In this document: positions 9,710-20,800 of the stretch, one piece after another
Position numbering within the stretch: the first letter of the stretch is position 1
How the letters are laid out: the number at the start of each line of letters is the position of its first letter
Origin: Gnetum montanum
Lineage: Eukaryota > Streptophyta > Gnetopsida > Gnetales > Gnetaceae
DNA length: 34,459 nt
Assembly: GCA_015680685.1 (NCBI GenBank)
Contig: MNCI01036654.1
Span: 361,911-396,369, forward strand
Direction of reading: 5' to 3'
Program-made: the position numbers and the translations under genes
Notes under the pieces: generated by a model
The model's input: only the letters and a program-made list of their open reading frames with translations
Database searches by the model: none
Told to the model about the DNA's origin: nothing

Positions 9710-11110
9710 AATGGATTGGTCAACTCATTCCCATCCATATCTACTATCTAGAAGGCTCCATTACCATAGGCCTTGGTGATTAAGAAATGTCCTTTCTAGT
9801 TAGCTAAAAATTTATCTACCTTCTCACGAATGGGCTTGAGGACCAAGTCTCCCTTCTTGATCTTGTGCTTGCTCAGGTCATGATAGTGTTGTTTCTTCTA
9901 CTTCTCCTAGTATCACTTGATGTAACCAAGTGTTTGTACATGTTTCTCCTCCATCGAGTCCAAATTCATGGTCCATAGCTCCTTGTTCTATTCATCATTA
10001 ATGAAGTCTAATAGGGCTACTTGGAGAGATGGAACCTATAATTCAAGAGGCAAAACATCTTTAGAATCATAAATTAGGCTATATGGGGTTTCCCAAGTTG
10101 TAGTTCGATAGGTTTTTTAATAGGCTCAAAGTGCATGGACAAGCCACTCATGCCACTTATGCCTGCTATTGTTAAGCATCTTTTAAAGCAAGTTTACAAT
10201 GGCCTTGTTGCTAGCTATAGCTTGTCCATTGGCTTGTGGGTAGTATGGTGATGAAAGAAACACTTAATGCCTAGGTCATGAGAAAATTTTTTCATTTCTT
10301 AACTACTAAACTATGGTTTACTAGAAGTGATTATGGACATGGGTATGCTAAAATGGGCTACTATGTTATCAAGTATAAAGATACAGACTAGTTGAGACAT
10401 TATTCTCCTTAGGGGAATAGCTTCAACTCACTTTGTGATGTATTTGATTATGGTGATGATGAAGTTATGTCCTATGGAAGACTTAGGTGTTATAGGTCGA
10501 ATGATATCCAGCCCCCATCATTGAAATGGTCAAGTGATTTCAATGGTATGTAACTTGGTTGGTGGCACATGGATAAGATTACTATGTCATTGATAAGTAT
10601 TATAGGTTTTAACCTTTTGTAGGTAGTCATTTTTCATATAGGGCCAGTAATAACCTAACTATCTAATCTTAGTGGCCATGGCAGTAGGTCCTAGGTTTAT
10701 GTTTTAGTATTTAGGATTTATGATTTTTAGAGTTTAGGCTATATAGTTTTTCATAAGAATGATCAAATGACAATAAAGGAACTAGAGAGTACAAAATCTT
10801 ATATGAATAGTTTTAGTTTTACTACAGGAAGTATTCATCAGTTTGGACATATAACATTTAAGAAAATTTTTTCCTTATATAAGAAGACTATTTTCTATTT
10901 AAAGAAGACTACTGCTTGTATTGTCCTTGACAAAGTTCATTAATGAACTTTCTCAAGGGTTGTGCAAGCTTCAGTCTTACCCAAGCACATTAATAATATG
11001 CCATTGTAAGATTGTCGACATAATGTGTTATCACCTACAATAATATACTACTTTGACCATTTACGTATGATGCCCTTTTGAGAAGTAGTTAGGGCTTGTG
11101 GAGATTCATG
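9710..11110 (-). pseudogene. Integrase (Tat lineage), minus copy, interrupted and catalytically dead
   Basis: The minus translation shows the N-terminal part near 11050-10960 and then a break. It resumes at MATKIR / LLLALYEK around 10680-10630, then GLDIIRPI (first catalytic Asp) near 10500. At the second catalytic Asp the family IDNGP is replaced by ITSSKP (near 10320), and at the Glu ANGQAEA is replaced by ANGQAIA (near 10220). Both catalytic residues are therefore lost. The insertion at 10690-10941 splits the zinc-binding region. The C-terminal part reaches about 9710. Confidence 0.8.
10690..10958. mobile_element. ~230-bp insertion bounded by a 34-bp inverted duplication
   Basis: Relative to the plus-strand copy, where the integrase sequence is continuous (around 4550-4610), this copy carries about 230 extra bases. 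At the right border CCTTGACAAAGTTCATT (10925-10941) is followed directly by AATGAACTTTCTCAAGG (10942-10958), its inverted complement with one mismatch. The right arm belongs to the integrase; the left arm is a fold-back copy of it. Inside is an AT-rich sequence with two AGAAGACTA words. This looks like a snap-back rearrangement or a small non-autonomous insert; I do not recognise the family. Confidence 0.6.
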
Positions 11111-11229
11111 ATGCATGAGGTAAAACTTGATATCGTCATACCATTCCCCTAGAAGGAGTGGTACTACTAGAGGCTACAAAGATATCCTTAGTGTTTTGCA
11201 TGATACAAATACCATAGTCCATGGTTAAG

Positions 11230-11659
11230 GTAGGTAATTTGCTAAACACATCAGGTGTCACATTGAGAACTAAGGCTGCAATGACATTGACTAGTGTATT
11301 CTTGGTATAGGGTACATGTTGAGTATCAATGTCTATAAATCATTGTATTAGTTTCTTAGCTACATCACAGTAAGGTTGCAAATGTTAGTCTTTACATGCA
11401 TAAACTTTGGTTAGTTGGTTGACCACAAGTTGTGAATCATCTTTAATCATTAATTGTTTGATTCCTAGGTCACAAGCTACCATAATCCCTTTGATCAAAC
11501 CCTAATATTCTGCGACATTGTTGGTACATGGGAATTCAAAATAATAAGCAACACTAGCCCCATGGACTGTAAAACCTTCATCAAAGTGCATGACCACTTC
11601 ATAGCCCCTGGGTACATTACTAATAATGCTAACATGCTCATTTGGAAATTTAGGGTCTA
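11230..11659 (-). pseudogene. Archaeal-type RNase H domain, minus copy
   Basis: The minus strand reads HGASVAYYFEFPCTNN, VAEYQGLIKGIMVACD, IKQLMIKDDSQLVVNQ and VNVIAALVLNVTPDVFSKL. The Glu of AEY and the Asp of DDS, both catalytic in the family, are present, unlike the plus copy, which has Lys at the Glu position. This domain before the integrase marks the Tat lineage. It is followed by a short linker to the integrase. Confidence 0.8.
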
Positions 11660-12239
11660 TGGCTACATGATCTTCTATTGAAGTGGTAAGTTGTGTGGCT
11701 ATAGCCTAGCCTTTTGTTGAGGCTTGAGAGATGTAATGAAGGTCAAACTTAGATGTTATGGCTTTTCAATGAGCTATACAGCTATTTTCATAAATGTTGG
11801 CTATAATGGCTCTAAGTACATTATCTTTGCAAATGATGTTAACTTGGCTTCTAAAGAGGTAGTACCACAACTTCTTCAGTTAGAAGACAAGGGCTAGACA
11901 ATACTTCTCTACTTTAATGTATTGGGTTTCATGGACAACTAATGCATGGCTTAGGTAGTATATGGGCAAGTATACACCATCATCTCATTTATAATAGAGT
12001 ATAGAGGCAATAGACATGTCAAAGATAGTAAGGTAGATGTAAAAAGATTTATCATCCTATAGTGTATAAACTACAGGTAGTTGTGCCAAATCTTGCTTAA
12101 GGTTTTCAAAGGATTCTATGCATTGAGTCATCCACTCATAGTGAACTCCTTTCTTAAGCAAGTGTTGCATGGATTGTAACTTATCCATAAGCTTAGCGAT
12201 AAATCTATAAATAAATTATAATCTCCCTTACACTCCTCA
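11660..12239 (-). pseudogene. RNase H region (ordinary Ty3 type), minus copy
   Basis: The minus translation shows SMQHLLKKGVHYEWMTQC, FYIYLTIFDMSIASILYY, YLPIYYLSHALVVHETQY and KVEKYCLALVF, the standard Ty3 RT-RNase H connection and RNase H order. The AAA-type Asp and Glu ligands cannot all be fixed because stops interrupt the frame. It is better preserved than the matching part of the plus copy. Confidence 0.75.
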
Positions 12240-13360
12240 AAGCTCCTTAAGGTTAGTTGATGCTACCAAGTTGGATATGGCCTTAACCCTATTAGGATTG
12301 ACACATATTCTTGTTTTAGATACTACAAAGCCCTTCTTCATATTAGTTTTGACATCAAAGGCACATTTCTTAGGATTAAGCCTAAGCTCATATTTGAGGC
12401 AATGTTTAAGCACAAGGTCAAGGTCATGCACATGGTCGTTGGCTACTTTGAACTTAATGACTATATCGTCTAAGTAGTCATTGAGCAGTCATAGCATATA
12501 ATTACCAAAGATATACTTTATAGCTCTTTGGTAGGTTTCTCCTATGTTTTATAGGCTAAAGGACATCATGGTATAACAAAAGGTAACCCAAGGGGTCATA
12601 AAGTTCCTACTGAGATGATGTTCTAGGTTGATCCTAATTTGGTTGTATCCTAAGAACTCATCCATGAAGGATAATAAGGCATGCCTAGTAGTAGTATCAA
12701 TAAGTTGGTTAATGCTATTCAAAGAAAAATCATCCTTGATGGTAGACTTATTAAGGTCTTAGATATCTATGCAAATACATATACTCCCATTTTTCTTAGG
12801 GACTGCTACTTTGTTGGATATCCATTTAGCATAATTAATAGCCCTAATGAAACTAGCTTGATAAGTTTTGTGATTTCATCATGAACTATGAAGGCTAAAT
12901 TAGGCCTAATCTTATGAACTTTTCTCTTAACTAGTTTAATACTAGAATTTAGTATGATGTTATGTTGGACTAAACATGGATCAAGACTTAACATATCTTC
13001 ATATGACCAGGAAAAGTCCTTAACGTGGTCTTGGAGGATGTTGGTGATGTATCAAGCTTATTAAGGTCCTAGCAAGGAACTTAGTTTTAGGATTTTCTTC
13101 TCACCACTATGTGTCATGATAGGAACCTTGGCTAGAGAGTCTTAGGTAATGTTACTAGACTCAAGGTCAAGGGTTTTGAATAGTTTTTAAGGCTAGTTTA
13201 GAGGTTTCTTGATTGAGGTTATGTGGTCGACCAAACTCTTAGGCTCAAGATTTAGACAATTAAGGTCAATACATCATTTAACATCACCATGAGGTCCACT
13301 TAAGTTCAATGGAAAATTGATCTACTTCCAAGTATCCATATTCCAATCCTACATATCAAC
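12240..13360 (-). pseudogene. Reverse transcriptase region (Tat lineage), minus copy
   Basis: The minus strand reads FSWSYEDMLSLDPCLVQHNI and KIRPNLAFIVHDEI (open at 12806-12994), then VPKKNGSICICID, LLSFMDEFLGYNQIRI, FMTPWVTFCYTMMSF, and an active-site YLDD near 12458-12470 in place of the usual YVDD, followed by YELRLNPKKCAF (open at 12237-12431). The RT connection (KGVHYEWMTQC) is in the next domain. The Trp of TPW is intact here but a stop in the plus copy, so the two copies have decayed independently. Stops and a frameshift prevent expression. Confidence 0.85.
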
Positions 13361-13870
13361 CATAAGAACATTAAGTAACACCTAGATAAAAATGAGTAAA
13401 TAATGCCAAAATGATATAAACTATACAAACACATGCTATTTCAAGGTCAAACAAGGTGCAAACAAGGTTACACTTTTGACAGTTTTAGGCGTTATTGGGC
13501 CATGTTGCCAATGTAAGGCCTTGGCAAGCCATGGTTACATGGTGTCAAATGATGATCAAGGATGGTCAAACCCCATTATCTAACATTAATCAAAGGATAA
13601 ATGAAGGTTAAAATCGGCCACAATAGGGAGAATAAGATAGATACAGTGAAACCAAAGTTATGTAAAGTTGAAGGAGGTCAACTAATGATAATAAAAGTCA
13701 ACAATGCATAATAAGGCCAAAATAAGTTAAAAAACCATGAGATAAGGCCAAACTAGCTAGAGTGGAATACATGTGATAAAAGAAGATTAACATTGGTTAA
13801 AAAAGGTTATATTTTGCTAGTTTTAGTCTTTAGTGGGCCATGGTAGAGGTCTACAGGGATGCTCGGTGAG
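13361..13870 (-). other. Intron-like stretch upstream of minus-strand pol
   Basis: On the minus strand this is pyrimidine- and T-rich and ends in ATATGTAG next to the pol start, matching the plus copy at 1851-2215. It carries two copies of a module (plus-strand text CAGTTTTAGGC...TGGGCCATG at about 13480-13506, and CTAGTTTTAG...GTGGGCCATGG at 13817-13842). That module recurs at 21770-21935, next to the gag-protease remnant. It may be the 3' part of an Ogre-type intron. Confidence 0.45.
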
Positions 13871-13944
13871 TTTGGGCACATGGTGGATTTGTTTGGAAGA
13901 AAAAATGACATATTTTGTTGCGAATATGCGAAGCTCTATAGGTG

Positions 13945-15720
13945 ACGATGTTGGCTAGTGTATTTACACTAGGTCCTAGCATAGTTGATATTCATAGGTG
14001 GTTTCCTAAGTTCATCATGGCTAGTTTTGGGCTCTTTATGATCTACATGGCTAGTACTACACATTGAAATTGAAGATTAATGGATTTGGACATTATTTCC
14101 ACCCTTTGGAGGTTGGAAATGGGGTTACAATTGGTTACTACACTAGAACTATGTTGGCTAGTGTAGTCCAAGTCACCCCCAACATAGTTGTAGGAGAAAA
14201 ATGGATTTGGGAGGCTTCAAAGTTGTTACTAGTGTTCTTCTAGCTTCTTAGGATAGTGCATGACTGTAGAAGAGTAGAATGGACTACTTGGAGATCAAGA
14301 TAGGCTTTAGAAGAGGTGGGTTTATATTAACACCTCATGACTATGCTAGCTAGCATAGTTGAAGATTGAAACAACATGAGAAAATCAAAATTTGGGTTTT
14401 CCATGATCAAGAAAAGTCAAACTACAGTTGGGTTTATGGTTTTAGTGTTCTAGGATTCTTGTATAAAGTTTTTGGCTATTTTAAGTGCTTCTGTGATGAT
14501 TAAAACATCTTAGAGCATGGACTACATTAGGACTATGCTGACCAACATAGTTGCAGGCCTTCTTCAATGTAGTCACATGTTTTGTAGTCTTTCCATGATC
14601 GAAACAAGGTAAAATCATAATTGGATAGTGTTAATTAGGGTTTTAGGTGTCTTAAGTCAAATGTTTGGTCACTTGGAATGTCAAAACACTAGTTTCATCA
14701 ACCCCTAATCATGACTACATAGGGACTATGTAGCTAGCATAGTCATGGTCTTCCTTAGCATAGTCACATTACGATACTTGAATTTTGATGTAATTTTATA
14801 ATTGATCAATTGAGTTTTCAAGTCCCAAGGTCACTAGTGTCAGAATCTAGGGTTTTAAGCTTGAAATTGTCAAATTTGATGGTCTATTTGATGTCACAAT
14901 GGTCAAACACCACTAAACTATGCTGGCAAATGTAGTTATAGTGTGGATGTGAGATGCATGATGAGTCTTGGCCACTTTCAACTGAGGTTGCAGGGTTTAG
15001 AGTTCTTTGGGGCCTCTAGGAGGGTCTTAGGGTTGGTTTGGTGCTTCAAGAAGTTGATTTCATAATTTGAAATCCTATTTTGATGTTTTGGAAGTTTGAC
15101 TATACTAGCCACCATAGTCACAAGCCTTCCTAGCATAGTTACATAATGAAAATGGAATTTTTGTTGTTTCTACTTCATAGTTTGTTAACACAAGCTTACT
15201 AGAGGTCCTAGAAAGTTTGGAGGTTAAAATATGGTAATTTAGAGTTTTTTATTTGTTTTTAGCAATCCACCTTAACTTGAATATGTTAGGACTGTGCTAC
15301 TGAGTGTAGTCATCCTTAATTTTAGCATAGTCTACTATTTGGAATGATATTTTTCTAGTTTTTGGTTAGTGGTTTGCTATCTCTATACCACTGATGGTTT
15401 TGTAGCAAATTTGATGTTAAAATTTGTCAATTCAAAGGCTATTTTTGGTATTTAATCTTTATTTCTAGCTTAAGTACTAGTGACTATGCTAGCCAGTGTA
15501 GTTGAGGTGTAGCCTCAGTGTAGTCATGCAAAATGATTGAATTTTAATAGGTTTTATGCAATTTTGAAGCTATCGGGGGTCTTGGTTAGGGTTTGATGTA
15601 TGAAGTTGTCATTCTAGAGTTAATTGAGATCTTGGTTAATTCTTGAAAATTTTTTTCTATTGGTGACTATGTTAGTTAGTATAGTCATGATGATGATCAA
15701 TGTAGTCCACAAAGGATAGG
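13945..15720 (+). repeat. Tandem array of ~190-bp units with palindromic core
   Basis: Cores start near 13945, 14150, 14340, 14530, 14719, 14921, 15099, 15290, 15483 and 15667, a mean spacing of about 190 bp (range about 175-205). Each starts with a form of ACTATGCTAGCCAGCATAGT; at 14340-14359 it is a perfect 20-bp palindrome. About 20 bp later most units have a second element like CTTAGCATAGTCAC. Less conserved stretches (AGGGTTTTAAG, AATTTGTCAATT-like words) recur further inside. Units are strongly diverged, so the array is old. No coding content is seen. Confidence 0.8.
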
Positions 15721-17899
15721 TTTTGAAATGGGTTTTTGCCTATCTCGTTTCCCTGTTTCATCAATGTGAACACCTAGTTTTCCATTTTAGAAATAAGATT
15801 TCATGGCATGGATGGATAGTGAGGAGGTTAGTTTAGGTAGTAATTGGATTTTTAAATTCATTTCAAGGGTTTTGGATGCTTGAAACCCATTATAGTCATC
15901 CTAGGAAATTGAAAATCCAAGTGTGTTAGGACTTCCATTGGCTTTCTTCCAAGGCACCTAGTGGGACCCACCTTGAATTTTAATTTTTCAATGCATCAGA
16001 TTTCCACTCACCTATTGTAGTTACACTTACAAATTATGAGCATTAAGTTCAGTGAAACTTGGGAGAGTGTAATGAAAAGCTATGGTTTTCTAAGGGGGTG
16101 CATAGGTAACATTAGTTTTCAATAAAAAACTTTAGAAAAATCATTCTCTTCTTGCCCCTCTTAAGATTCTACACCTTGGATCAAAGATCTACAATTTTCC
16201 ATGGCCTATTATTGTAGAAAGGTCCACCACCATGACACCCAAGTACACACATTTTGTGTGAAAGTTCATTAGAACCCTAGGCATTTTTGGTCATGTTGGT
16301 TTGTGTGTTTATTATTTTTAATTTTTGCAAAACTCTTGTAGTAGATCTAAGACATTTCTATGGGTTTTTCATGTTTCTTGGTTGTGGGATTGGTATGTAG
16401 TTAATGGAAAAACTATCTATGCTATTTCTGGTTATTTTTTAGGGTTTTGGATTAAAAAAATCAACAGTAATTTTGGAATTTTTTCCTACTCAAAAGGTTC
16501 ATATTATTTGATTTTTGAGGTCATAGGAGTGTAGTACTACATTTATTAGTCATGTGGATTTTTGAACCACCTAAGTTTGACTTATGATTAATTTGTTATG
16601 AATTTTTTCATAAGGTAGTGTAGAGTGGGTTTTCAGTTTTGGCCATTTTTTACATGGTACTTTCATGCTATTTCAATTCAGAAGGGTTAAGAATTTTTAG
16701 TTTTCTTATTTTGGGCTTGTATTTTTTTTATTTAAGACTTCCAATGGATATGAAATCATCAAATTTGGTTATGTAATTATTTTTTGAAATTTTTTTTCCT
16801 AAACTCATGTGAAATGAGGTTTTTTTGTTATGACCAAGTTCATGTCATTTTGGTACCAAAAACAACGTCTAGGTATTTAAGGATTCAAATAGTGGTGGAA
16901 TCACTAAATTTGGTTGTGTGGTTGATTTTTGATGAATTTTTTTAATGAACTAGTGTCAAAGTGTTGCGTTTTGGTTGTTATGGTTTACCCCTATGAAGAT
17001 GGGTAGTGTTGACATGTCAAGGAGGATTTGGAAGTGGTACCACTAAGTAAAAGGTTTTTGATATTTTTTGTGGGTTGTCTACTATGGCCATTTTCTATAG
17101 TTTGGTGTTGTTCTAAAGTTGTTGGTTAAATGTCGTTCTGGCTTTTGTTGGTGTTTTAAATTTTTTCTAAGCTTGGAACCCTAGTGTAGTCACCAAATCC
17201 TATTGAATTTTGATGTCCACACAATTTCTAGCCTTATAAAAAATTTTAGCTCTAGTTTATCATTTTCACTTTGGTGTAAACTTGTTTTGTATAGTTGCAA
17301 TTTTGGGTATGAAAACTGCAAACCTTCTTGTCTATATGAGCAGTTTTAGTATTGATGTTGGGTTCTCATGGTTGTGTTTAAGAGTTTACAAATCTTTTTA
17401 CATATTGAAATTTTAGTTCTAAATAGTCATTTTGAACTTGTAACAAATATTAACTAGCTTTCCTAGAGTTTTTACTATGGCTATTTCATCATTAAATAGG
17501 GAGCTTAACAAAATTTTTCCAAATTCAAGTTGGTGTTTGACTGTTGTAGTAGGTACAAGTTAGTTTTCATGATTTTTATGCTTCTACATAAAAGGATTTT
17601 ACACTCTTATGCATATCTTAGCATGAAAATTTCCATCACTTGTTATTACACTATTTGGTTGTACATAGTTTTGGTTATGAGTCTAAGTGTTGAAATTGTG
17701 CTTTGGTTGCTTGGCTTGGAATGATAACATTGACATTAAAGTTGTTGTAAATTTGGCTATTAAAAGTATGTTTATATTTGATTATGGCTATTTATAATTG
17801 TGATGGTTGCTATTGTTATGTAGGGCCTTTCTCAAGCCCATACTAGTGGTGATAGGGCTAGTGGGGTTTCTATGTTGCATCAACATCCGAGGGCCTAAC
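15721..17899. other. T-rich spacer, no recognised gene
   Basis: Long T-rich runs with scattered GGTTTT words. The short open frames (for example 16325-16534 and 17530-17724) have no recognisable content. This could include promoter or upstream exons of the gene starting near 17900, but I see no homologous stretch to confirm that, because the second copy is cut off at the equivalent point by an LTR. Confidence 0.35.
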
Positions 17900-20800
17900 A
17901 CCCCACCTCCACACATAACTTTGGAGCATGGCTCCTGATGGTTCTAGATAGGGGCACAAGAGCTCTTGTCCTTTGTGCTACATAACTTTAGTGTGATGAT
18001 TTGGTCACACTTGTTAGTCCATATTGCTGCCATTATTGTTAAGACCTTGTTTCCTCAATCATTGAGCTTGATCATCAAGTTTATAAAAGAAGATCCTAAA
18101 ACACATGTAGAGGGTGAGATGCTTGATAACACCCATACAAGGGGGACTTGTAAGTTATTAAATATTTGGGACATGCTAGAGTTCAACTTGTACAATGCTA
18201 ACAACACCTTGCTAATTAGACACTAGGCCCATGCACTATTTCAGAATCCTCCCAATACTATCTCCTATGTGGAAGGATAAGCACGGTCTTAAGTTTTAGT
18301 TTTTTTTTGGCTACTTTATTTTTTGGTTTTACTAGGCTATTTTGTTTTAACTTTCTTCTTGCTTGATGTACTTGCAAGTATAGGGTGGATGACTAGGGGT
18401 TCATCAAGCAGGACCAGCTCTCACCATTGGTCCAAATAGCTTTGGAGGTTTTTGCCAAAAGCCCCATAGTGAGACTTGCAGTGGTGGAGCAATTGAAAGG
18501 TGACTTGGGAAGGTACACCGCATGTTACACTAAAGCTGACCAATGTTGCTTAGCTAATGGAACAACACATGGTTGGTGGGGTAAGTCAATGTTACCTACA
18601 TTACCACTGAAGACCCCTTGCAATCCTCTTCCAACAGGAGAGAAAAGAGTTATATTTTTGTTCTTATTTTTGGCATTATTTCAACCTTTTTATGTCTATA
18701 TAGTTATAGGCTAGTTAGGATTTAAGTGTTTGAATGGTTTTATTAGCTATGTTTGGGCCATAAATTTTGTCTTATTTTCATTTTACATGCCTATTTCTAT
18801 GCTAATGGATCTTTTGTTGTATTGTAGGTGTTGTCACCTCTTTCACTATTACACTTATCATTTCAGGATGCTATGAGTAGACTTTGATCCTAAATTATGG
18901 TGAGGTGGATTTGATGTAGTAGTGGTTGGCTAGTAGGGTGCCAAAAAATGTTCAAGCAACATTTTCAATTCAAGTTTTCTTGATCTATTCATGGCCCCTA
19001 GCCCCATTGTCCCTACTCTCAAGATGGTAAACATCATTGACTCCTTCAACCAAGGAGTATCACTCACATTCATGGTGTGCATGTCACCCTGGTCATCAAT
19101 GACTCCACCTTTAGTGACCTCTTTGGAATTCCTTGTGAAGGCCTAAAGCTTACCACTAAGGTGGGGAAAGAGGTTAAGGATTGGGAGAAGGTTGAAGAGG
19201 CTAGGGAGCTATATCCCTTGTTTCACTCCTAGGGGTTTCCCAAACTATTATCATAAGGAAAAATCATGAAGGTTGAGTAGACATGGATCATGAATAAGGT
19301 TCTCTTGGAGGATGATCGATTCAATTAGGTAGATCACTTAATTTTTGGGCTTCACGGTGAAATCCTCAAACTTTGTGACAACCTCACCACAAAATACCAC
19401 ATGCATTACATGTTCTTAGTAGCATATTTGAGGAGGTTTGCATAGTTTTTGGTGGCAAGCAAGGGTGAAATATAGATAAGACAAGATTCATTCCAATTGA
19501 CCAAGATAGGGGTTAAACATGTTTATCCCATGATGTAGGCTCAAAACTAGTTAGAGGATGTTGAGAAGTTACTGTTGATTACCACTAAGGAACTTAGTGG
19601 TAGGTGTTGTATCTCCTTTGATAGCATGGAAGTTGAGCCTCAAGTTAAGTGTGGAGATATTGATTGGGCCAAGACATTGTAGGCTAAAGTTGAGGGTTTA
19701 GCTAGAGCCAAATTAAAGAGGCCCATGGTTGAAGAGGAAGTAGCAATGATTGATCAACCTTCCAAGAAGAGGTTTGTGGTGAGGCTTCACCCAATAGGCA
19801 ATGTGGTCATAGGTATGTTTTTAATTTGTTTTAATTGGTTTACATCTCTATGTTTTTTGTTATAGGACCATATTGTTATTGTGTTTTTACACAGGATATG
19901 CTGAGTCTTAACTTGTTTTGCTCTTGTCGTTGTTGGAGGCAAATAACAAGAGCTGGTGGCCCAAGCAGTAGTAGTAGAGGTAAAGAAAAGATGCCTAGAG
20001 GAGGAGATCCTCTAATGCCATGAGTATGAAGTATTATCCAATGTTCCATTGGATGGTCTTGAGGGCATTTTCAATTATAGCTAGGTGAACCTCCCATCAT
20101 CATCTGAGATGATCCTCCATTACACATGCACTTAGTCTTAGGTATTTGGATTTTGTTGTTTAATTTTAAGCTTGGTCTTGATTGCTTATTATTTGTTATT
20201 CTTACCTTAGTTGCCGAGCCTTAGATCACAACCTCTACATTCACATTTCACATGAAACCATGGGTGGATGTTCTTGACAAGTAGGAGTTCATGCAGGGGA
20301 TAGTTAAGGACATGATCGATAGGTTGCACTAGGTTGTACCAAACTTGGGTAAGTACTTAGTTTATCGTACTTTATGGTTGTATTGTTTTAGTTATCTTGA
20401 TTTTTTTTATACTTTTTCTATTTGGCTACTTATTGTTTTTTCTTATGTTTTGTCATTTTTTAGTGCCTAAGCTTAGATGGAATCCCAACTACCTTGTTGA
20501 GATCGATGCCTTACCTAGCCTATCATCAGATGTGGAGAATGTACCATGCAAGTTATATGAAAGTGTCACTAAATGTGCATTTTCATGTGCCAAAAATTCA
20601 AGGGAAATTTAACATTCCCTTGAGTTCCTATGGGAATGTGTTGTTGCATTAGAAAGGAGACTAAGGGGCTAGCTAAGGCTAAAAGAGATATAAGGATCGT
20701 AAGGAATTCATGGATGCCCAAGTGGCTAAATGGAGTTTCTTGTGAATCAAAGAGATTGAATGGGTGTGGTATTGGAATTCCATCCATAGCAAGGTTGCCC

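Larger units (their letters stand above)
9700..13360 (-). mobile_element. Tat-lineage Ty3/gypsy pol remnant, minus strand
   Basis: The minus-strand translation, from high to low coordinates, gives pre-RT linker, RT, RNase H, archaeal-type RNase H and integrase, the same order and family as the plus-strand remnant at 2216-5575. The two are convergent. This copy also has many stops and frameshifts, plus an insertion in the integrase at 10690-10941. The start near 13360 matches the start of the other copy: ATGGATACTTGG here, ATGGACACATGG there, each preceded by a TGTAG acceptor-like site. Confidence 0.85.

Noticed and set aside
12271-12884. Plus-strand frames 12271-12477 and 12681-12884
   Set aside because: Antisense of the minus-strand RT, which has clear family motifs.
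14630-14650. TTAGGGTTTTAGG, telomere-like word
   Set aside because: Isolated occurrences within the 190-bp units, not a tandem telomeric array.
16325-16534. 69-codon frame, possible upstream exon of copy 1
   Set aside because: No homologous sequence near copy 2 and no recognisable motif; cannot be supported.
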